In this document: one piece after another, positions 6,406-10,379 of the stretch
Position numbering within the stretch: position 1 is the stretch's first letter
Layout of the letters: every line of letters begins with the position of its first letter
DNA from: Verrucomicrobiota bacterium
GTDB taxonomy: Bacteria; Verrucomicrobiota; Verrucomicrobiia; Limisphaerales; CAIQOK01
Length of the DNA: 10,379 bases
Assembly (NCBI GenBank): GCA_025363535.1
Contig: JANYDP010000314.1
Coordinates: 1-10,379, forward strand
Direction: 5' to 3'
The notes under the pieces: generated by a model
The model's input: the letters and a program-made list of their open reading frames with translations, nothing else
Databases searched by the model: none
Told to the model about the DNA's origin: nothing
Program-made: the position numbers and the translations under genes

Positions 6406-7199
6406 ACATTCTCGACAAGATCGTTGAACAAAAGAAACGCGAAGTCGCGCTGCTGCCCGCGCGGATCATCGCCGCCGGCGATTTGCGCGACGCCATGCTG
6501 GAACACGGCGAACGGCGGAACTTTCTCGGCGCGCTGCGTAAGCCCAAGATGGGTTCCGTGGCACTGATCGCCGAAGTAAAGAAGGCCTCCCCGTCCATGG
6601 GCATCATCTGCAAAGACTTTGACCCGGTGCGCATCGCGAAAGACTACGAAGCAGCGGGCGCGAGCTGTCTGTCCGTGCTGACTGACGAACAATTTTTCCA
6701 AGGCTCGCTGGATTATCTCCGACAGATTCGCGCCGCAGTGAAGCTGCCATTGCTGCGCAAGGATTTCATCATTGATAAACGGCAGATTCTCGAAGCCATC
6801 GAATGGGGCGCGGATGCCATCCTGCTGATCGTCGCGATTTTGACCGACGAGCAACTGGCAAAATTCCATTCCCTCGCCATCGAGGCCGGCCTCGCCGTTC
6901 TGGTGGAAGTCCACGACGACGAAGAATTGAACCGGGCGCTGAAAATTTCTCCGGCGTTGCTCGGCGTGAACAATCGCAACCTGAAAACCTTCAAAGTGGA
7001 TTTGGCTACGACGGAAAATCTCGCGCCGCGCATTCTCAAAAACGGTTCGCTGCTCGTCGCCGAGAGCGGCATCCACACGCCTGCCGATGTCGCGCGCGTG
7101 GCGAAGTGCGGGGCCGGGGCCATTCTCGTCGGCGAATCGCTCGTGAAGCACGGCGATATTCAGGCGCGGGTGAAGGCGTTGCTGGCCGCTCCGATTTGA
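6402..7199 (+). CDS. trpC: Indole-3-glycerol phosphate synthase
   Basis: This enzyme converts carboxyphenylamino-deoxyribulose phosphate to indole-3-glycerol phosphate in tryptophan synthesis. At 265 aa it is a full-length, single-domain enzyme, not the TrpC-TrpF fusion of enterobacteria. The barrel motifs appear in order: IAEVKKASPSMG (Glu58, Lys60), SVLTDEQFFQG (91-101), LLRKDFIID (catalytic Lys120), VEVHDDEEL (Glu169), GVNNRNLKTF (Asn190/191), AESGI (Ser222) and the phosphate-binding GAGAILVGESL (237-247). No other trp gene lies in the window. Its ATG overlaps the stop of the preceding AT-richer gene by 4 nt (ATGA), and I see no Shine-Dalgarno, so translation may depend on re-initiation. 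It converges on the membrane protease gene with an 11-nt gap and no visible terminator. Confidence 0.96.
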   Translation: MNILDKIVEQKKREVALLPARIIAAGDLRDAMLEHGERRNFLGALRKPKMGSVALIAEVKKASPSMGIICKDFDPVRIAKDYEAAGASCLSVLTDEQFFQGSLDYLRQIRAAVKLPLLRKDFIIDKRQILEAIEWGADAILLIVAILTDEQLAKFHSLAIEAGLAVLVEVHDDEELNRALKISPALLGVNNRNLKTFKVDLATTENLAPRILKNGSLLVAESGIHTPADVARVAKCGAGAILVGESLVKHGDIQARVKALLAAPI

Positions 7200-7210
7200 C
7201 AGTTGGTTTT

Positions 7211-7852
7211 TCAGCGGAAACCAAAGACCACCCCGATGGCGTGCAGGGTGAAGTCGGTCACCACCGTCAGCGTGTGCTGCACCGGGCGGAGTTGCAGCAC
7301 CAGGATCAGCAGAAAAATTCCGTAACGGGAAATCTCATAATATGTTTCGTAGCTCATGCCGGTGAGCACACGCATGACCCGCGAACCGTCCAGCGGCGGG
7401 ATCGGGATGAGGTTGAAAAAGCACAGCAACAAACTGAGCCGCGCAAAATCACCGCACATATCTACCATGTCCGGCAACCCGACGTACACGCCCACGCGCG
7501 CCAGCCCCACGAGCACAACGGCCAGCAGCAGATTCATCAGCGGCCCGGCCATGGTGATCAACACATCATCCACGCGCGGATTCGGCAGGTTGTTCAAGTT
7601 CACCGGCACGGGCCTGGCCCAGCCGATCAGAAACCGTCCCGCACCCGGCACCAGCAAACCGAGCAGCGGCAGCAACACCGTACCAATCGGATCAATGTGA
7701 ACTAGCGGATTCAACGACACACGACCCTGAAGCCGCGCCGTGTCGTCGCCACATTTCCACGCCGTCCACGCGTGGCCGAACTCATGCAACGTCAGTAACA
7801 TCACCAGGCCGAGGTAGCTGATCAGTCCGTCTATCAACATGCTTTGCGTCAT
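7211..7852 (-). CDS. Small M50 / site-2 protease family membrane protein
   Basis: This is an intramembrane zinc metalloprotease-type protein of 213 aa from the preferred ATG at 7852. HEFGH (His23, Glu24, His27) lies in a hydrophobic helix (YLGLVMLLTLHEFGHAWTAW). NLIPIPPLDGSR (147-158) supplies the third ligand region, with Asp155 as the likely metal ligand. Conserved family segments between them include RLQGRVSLNPLVHIDPIGTVLLPLL and ITMAGPLMNLLLAVVLV. At least four hydrophobic segments are visible, and there is no PDZ domain. Frame openness extends to ATG 7957, but those extra 35 residues are polar, Arg-rich and unlike a start of this family. Members of this compact, PDZ-free branch are widespread and mostly of unknown substrate. 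It is divergent from the glycosyltransferase gene and convergent with trpC. Family assignment strong; physiological substrate unknown. Confidence 0.9.
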   Translation of the reverse strand: MTQSMLIDGLISYLGLVMLLTLHEFGHAWTAWKCGDDTARLQGRVSLNPLVHIDPIGTVLLPLLGLLVPGAGRFLIGWARPVPVNLNNLPNPRVDDVLITMAGPLMNLLLAVVLVGLARVGVYVGLPDMVDMCGDFARLSLLLCFFNLIPIPPLDGSRVMRVLTGMSYETYYEISRYGIFLLILVLQLRPVQHTLTVVTDFTLHAIGVVFGFR

Positions 7853-8016
7853 GAAACGGCAGGCTACCAACCGCACCGCGCCGCGTCGAGGCGGGAGACC
7901 GGGTTCACGGCACGATTGACTTTCACGCGAAGAACTGGTGACCTTGGCCCGCAGCAAAATTCAAAAATCCGCCTGATGACCGTCAGCCAATGCCTGCGTC
8001 AACCCGCCAGCCCGCG

Positions 8017-9300
8017 ATGAAAGTTCTCATCTTCGCGCATGTGCCGCCGCCGCATCACGGCCAGAGCTACATGGTCCAGTTGATGTTGCAGGGCTTCGGC
8101 GGCGACTGCCGTAAAAACACCGGGGCCGCGGCCACCTCGCCCTATCAGATCGAGTGCTACCACGTGGACGCCCGCGTCTCCAAAAAACTCGAGGACATCG
8201 GCGACATGCGCTTTGGAAAGATTTTCCTGATGCTCGGTTTTTGCGCACAGGCCATCTGGTGCCGGTTCCGTTACGGGGTGGATAATTTATATTTCATCCC
8301 TGCGCCCGGCAAACGCTCGGCGCTTTACCGCGACTGGCTGGTCATGTTCGTGTGCCGCCCGTTTTTCAAGCGCATCATCCTGCACTGGCACGCCGCCGGG
8401 CTGGCCAAGTGGCTGGAAACCTCCGTGCAAATCCGCTGGCGCGCCATCACCTACCGCGCGCTCAAAGCCGCCGACCTGTGCATCGTGCTTTCCAACTACA
8501 ACCGCGCCGACGCCGAAAAACTCCTGCCCCAACGCATCCGCATCGTTGGTAATGGCATCATGGATCCGTGTCCGGGCTACAGCCGCGACCTGCGGCCGCG
8601 CCGGCAGTTGCGCCGCGAGCTACGCGCAAAACTGCTGGCTGGACAGCCGCCGTCTGCCGAAGAACACGCCCAGGCCGGCGGCGACCCGGAAGTTTTTCAC
8701 GTCCTTTATCTGGCGCATTGCATGAGGGAAAAAGGTTTGTTCGACGCCATCGCCGGCGTGGAGTTGGCCAGTCAAAAACTGGCGGCGCAGGCTTCCCCGA
8801 TCCGCATTCAGTTGAACATCGCGGGCAATTTCGCCACCGCCGAAGACACGGCGCTGTTCGACCGGCTTTTGCAAAAGCCCGAGCGCGCGGCCCGCTTGAA
8901 CTATCTCGGCTTTGTGGGCGGCGAAAAGAAAATCCAAGAGTTGCGCCACGCCGACCTCTTTTGCTTCCCGACCTTTTACCAGAACGAAAACCAGCCGGTG
9001 AACCTCATCGAGGCGATGGCGTTTGGTCTGCCCATCGTCACCACGCGCTGGCGGTCGCTGCCGGAAATGTTCCCGCCCAAATATCCCGGCCTGGTGGAAA
9101 TCCGCTCGCCGGAAAAAATCGCCGACGCCCTGATCGGCCTCCTTAACAGCGACGCCGGGGAAAACCTGCGGAAGATTTTTGAGCGGGATTTTGCCATGGC
9201 CAGCCACCTCGCCGGACTCGCGGCCGCGTTTCGCAGCATCGAACAACCCCTGGTAGAAAATCCGTCAGTGCCATCGCTCCATCCGCAGTCAGCGCCTTAG
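8017..9300 (+). CDS. GT4-family glycosyltransferase (GT-B fold)
   Basis: The product is 427 aa from ATG 8017, chosen because MKVLIFAHVPPPHHGQS is a classic N-terminal beta strand plus Gly-containing donor-domain loop of GT-B enzymes; an ATG at 7990 would add nine unlikely residues. The N-terminal half includes VDNLYFIPAPGKRSALYRD and the acceptor-side HWHAAGLAKWL. The C-terminal Rossmann half has YLAHCMREKGLFDAI, the sugar-nucleotide-contacting ENQPVNLIE (an EX7E motif, Glu324 and Glu332 in this numbering) and EAMAFGLPIVTTRW. A proline/alanine-rich linker (~205-222) joins the halves. GT4 enzymes transfer sugars with retention from nucleotide-sugar donors in lipopolysaccharide, capsule or exopolysaccharide synthesis; donor and acceptor cannot be told. 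It has no membrane segment. The GT2 gene follows after 3 nt, so the two form an operon. Confidence 0.9.
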   Translation: MKVLIFAHVPPPHHGQSYMVQLMLQGFGGDCRKNTGAAATSPYQIECYHVDARVSKKLEDIGDMRFGKIFLMLGFCAQAIWCRFRYGVDNLYFIPAPGKRSALYRDWLVMFVCRPFFKRIILHWHAAGLAKWLETSVQIRWRAITYRALKAADLCIVLSNYNRADAEKLLPQRIRIVGNGIMDPCPGYSRDLRPRRQLRRELRAKLLAGQPPSAEEHAQAGGDPEVFHVLYLAHCMREKGLFDAIAGVELASQKLAAQASPIRIQLNIAGNFATAEDTALFDRLLQKPERAARLNYLGFVGGEKKIQELRHADLFCFPTFYQNENQPVNLIEAMAFGLPIVTTRWRSLPEMFPPKYPGLVEIRSPEKIADALIGLLNSDAGENLRKIFERDFAMASHLAGLAAAFRSIEQPLVENPSVPSLHPQSAP

Positions 9301-9303
9301 CTC

Positions 9304-10167
9304 ATGAAGGTTTCAATCATCACCCCCAGCTTCCGCAACTCCCAGTGGTTGAAGCTCTGCGTCGCGTCCATCGCCGACCAGCAGGGCGTCGAACTCGAAC
9401 ACATCGTCCAGGATTCTTGCTCCGACGACGGCACGCAGGACTGGCTGCCGAAAGATCCGCGCGTGAAAGCCTTCATCGAAAAGGACACGGGCATGTACGA
9501 CGCCGTGAATCGCGGCATGAAACGCGCCACCGGCGAGATCATCGCCTACTTGAATTGCGATGAACAATACCTGCCCGGTGCGTTGAAGGCAGTCGTGGAA
9601 GCGTTTGAAAAAAATCCCAAGGCGGACATCGTCCTCGCTGACACGCTCATCGTGGATGCGCAGGGACAATTCATCTGCTGCCGCAAATCGCTTGTGCCCT
9701 GGCCGCTTCATGCGTGGACCTACACGCCCACGCTGACCAGCTCGATTTTTTTCCGCCGCCGGGTGCGCGACGAATTCAATTTGTATTTCGACACGCGCTG
9801 GCGGGACATCGGCGATGCGATGTGGATGAAGGATGCGATGGACATGCGCTTGAAAATGACGGTGCTGCGGCGCTACACCTCCATCTTCACCGAGACGGGC
9901 GACAATATGAATCTCAAGCCCAACTCCATCCGCGAGAAACGCCGCAGCGCGCGGATGCAGCCGGCGTGGGCACGCTGGTTTCGCTGGCCATTGCTGCAAA
10001 TGCACCGTGTCCGCGCTGCCTGCAACCGGCTCTATTGGGAAAACCCGTTTACCTATTCCCTCTACAGTTTGACCAGTCCGGAAAAACGTGTGGACGTTTT
10101 CGTCCCCAAACCCACGGGCATCTGGTGGCAGCGCCACGCGGATGCCCAACCGCAGAAGCCGCTTTAG
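9304..10167 (+). CDS. GT2-family glycosyltransferase (GT-A fold)
   Basis: This 287-aa enzyme resembles WcaA-like polysaccharide glycosyltransferases. VSIITPSFRNSQWLKLCVAS (3-22) is the nucleotide-binding start; HIVQDSCSDDGT (33-44), EKDTGMYDAVNRGM (59-72) and ATGEIIAYLNCDEQ (75-88) are the successive family motifs. Asp86 in NCDEQ sits at the DXD-equivalent metal position. WRDIGDAMWMKDAM (166-179) provides a candidate catalytic acidic site. The ~80 C-terminal residues are basic and aromatic (ARWFRWPLLQMHRVRAACNRLYW) and may sit at the membrane face, but no clear transmembrane helix is seen. The ATG lies 3 nt after the GT4 stop with no Shine-Dalgarno, consistent with coupling. Together the pair likely adds successive sugars to a surface polysaccharide. 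Family assignment is firm; sugar specificity is not readable. Confidence 0.91.
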   Translation: MKVSIITPSFRNSQWLKLCVASIADQQGVELEHIVQDSCSDDGTQDWLPKDPRVKAFIEKDTGMYDAVNRGMKRATGEIIAYLNCDEQYLPGALKAVVEAFEKNPKADIVLADTLIVDAQGQFICCRKSLVPWPLHAWTYTPTLTSSIFFRRRVRDEFNLYFDTRWRDIGDAMWMKDAMDMRLKMTVLRRYTSIFTETGDNMNLKPNSIREKRRSARMQPAWARWFRWPLLQMHRVRAACNRLYWENPFTYSLYSLTSPEKRVDVFVPKPTGIWWQRHADAQPQKPL

Positions 10168-10168
10168 C

Positions 10169-10185
10169 GCCGGGCAAAACCCGGC
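10169..10185. other. Perfect hairpin between GT2 stop and BLUF start
   Basis: GCCGGG, loop CAAAA, CCCGGC starts two bases after the GT2 stop and ends 10 bases before the BLUF ATG. No T-run follows, so it is not a standard intrinsic terminator. It could be an mRNA hairpin limiting read-through or translation of the BLUF gene, or chance in GC-rich DNA. Confidence 0.4.
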
Positions 10186-10195
10186 CCCGCACAAA

Positions 10196-10379
10196 ATGTT
10201 TCACATCGCTTATGTCAGTTCCGCCGCCATGGAATTCACAAAACCTCAACTGCGCGATTTGCTTGAACACAGCCGGGATAAAAATCAAAGGTTGGCGATA
10301 ACCGGCCTGTTGCTTTATCGAGACGGCAATTTCATGCAGGTCATGGAAGGTGCCGAGCAGACGGTGCGGGAGCTTTATC
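10196..10379 (+). CDS. BLUF-domain blue-light (FAD) sensor protein (3' end missing)
   Basis: The first 61 codons are present and the frame is open at the right edge. MFHIAYVSSA, LEHSRDKNQRLAITGLLLYRDG and NFMQVMEG are the standard BLUF blocks. The three residues that define the photocycle are at canonical spacing: Tyr6, Asn30 and Gln48, giving 24 and 18 residue gaps, as in AppA (Tyr21, Asn45, Gln63). BLUF domains bind FAD and rewire the Gln hydrogen bonding on blue light, passing a signal to a partner or an attached output domain. Whether this is a stand-alone short BLUF protein (~140 aa) or has an EAL or other output domain is beyond the window. No Shine-Dalgarno is visible before the ATG. 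The gene lies 28 nt after the GT2 gene and may share its transcript, although a hairpin intervenes. Confidence 0.92.
   Translation, partial: MFHIAYVSSAAMEFTKPQLRDLLEHSRDKNQRLAITGLLLYRDGNFMQVMEGAEQTVRELY

Noticed and set aside
6231..7151. 306-aa minus-strand open frame opposite trpC
   Set aside because: Shadow; it also crosses two genes of very different composition, and the trpC motifs on the other strand are complete.
7200..7210. Bidirectional terminator between convergent trpC and M50 gene
   Set aside because: Only 11 bases with no inverted repeat.
7916..7944. TTGACT as a -35 box for the GT4 operon
   Set aside because: No acceptable -10 sequence at 16-18 bp spacing (TGACCT-like only).
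9313..10194. 293-aa minus-strand open frame opposite the GT2 gene
   Set aside because: Shadow; no coherent domain, while the plus strand is a clear GT2 enzyme.

Overview
The window comes from a GC-rich Gram-negative-type bacterium. I infer Verrucomicrobia (Pedosphaera/Limisphaerales-like). The basis is the secreted GH42 plus beta-helix glycan-degrading pair, the near absence of Shine-Dalgarno sequences, and an intergenic cluster of short palindromes of a style I associate from memory with that phylum. No rRNA or marker phylogeny is present, so the assignment is tentative.

Layout. (1) 1-3092, minus strand: a translationally coupled pair, a secreted GH42-type beta-galactosidase followed by a secreted right-handed beta-helix protein that runs off the left edge. 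(2) 3093-3541: a gene-free divergent spacer holding at least four palindromic elements, two of them inverted copies of one repeat whose stem arms covary. (3) 3542-4426, plus strand: an exported beta-carbonic anhydrase with a His-rich tail. (4) 4540-7199, plus strand: a tight three-gene run. It starts with prfB (release factor 2, with an intact programmed +1 frameshift), continues with a visibly AT-richer gene whose protein carries a PD-(D/E)XK-like motif, and ends with trpC. The middle gene begins 2 nt after prfB and overlaps trpC by 4 nt. (5) 7211-7852, minus strand: a small M50 site-2-protease-family membrane protein, convergent with trpC. (6) 8017-10379, plus strand: a GT4 glycosyltransferase, a GT2 glycosyltransferase 3 nt later, then the N-terminal part of a BLUF blue-light sensor cut by the right edge.

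How the genes fit together. The left pair looks like extracellular or periplasmic plant or algal polysaccharide breakdown. The central run mixes housekeeping genes (translation termination, tryptophan synthesis) with an apparently acquired gene. The right pair looks like surface polysaccharide assembly, with a photoreceptor immediately downstream that may or may not be co-transcribed.

No complete novel defence or mobile system is visible. The best candidates for further attention are the foreign-looking nuclease-like gene set flush between prfB and trpC, and the covarying palindrome cluster.
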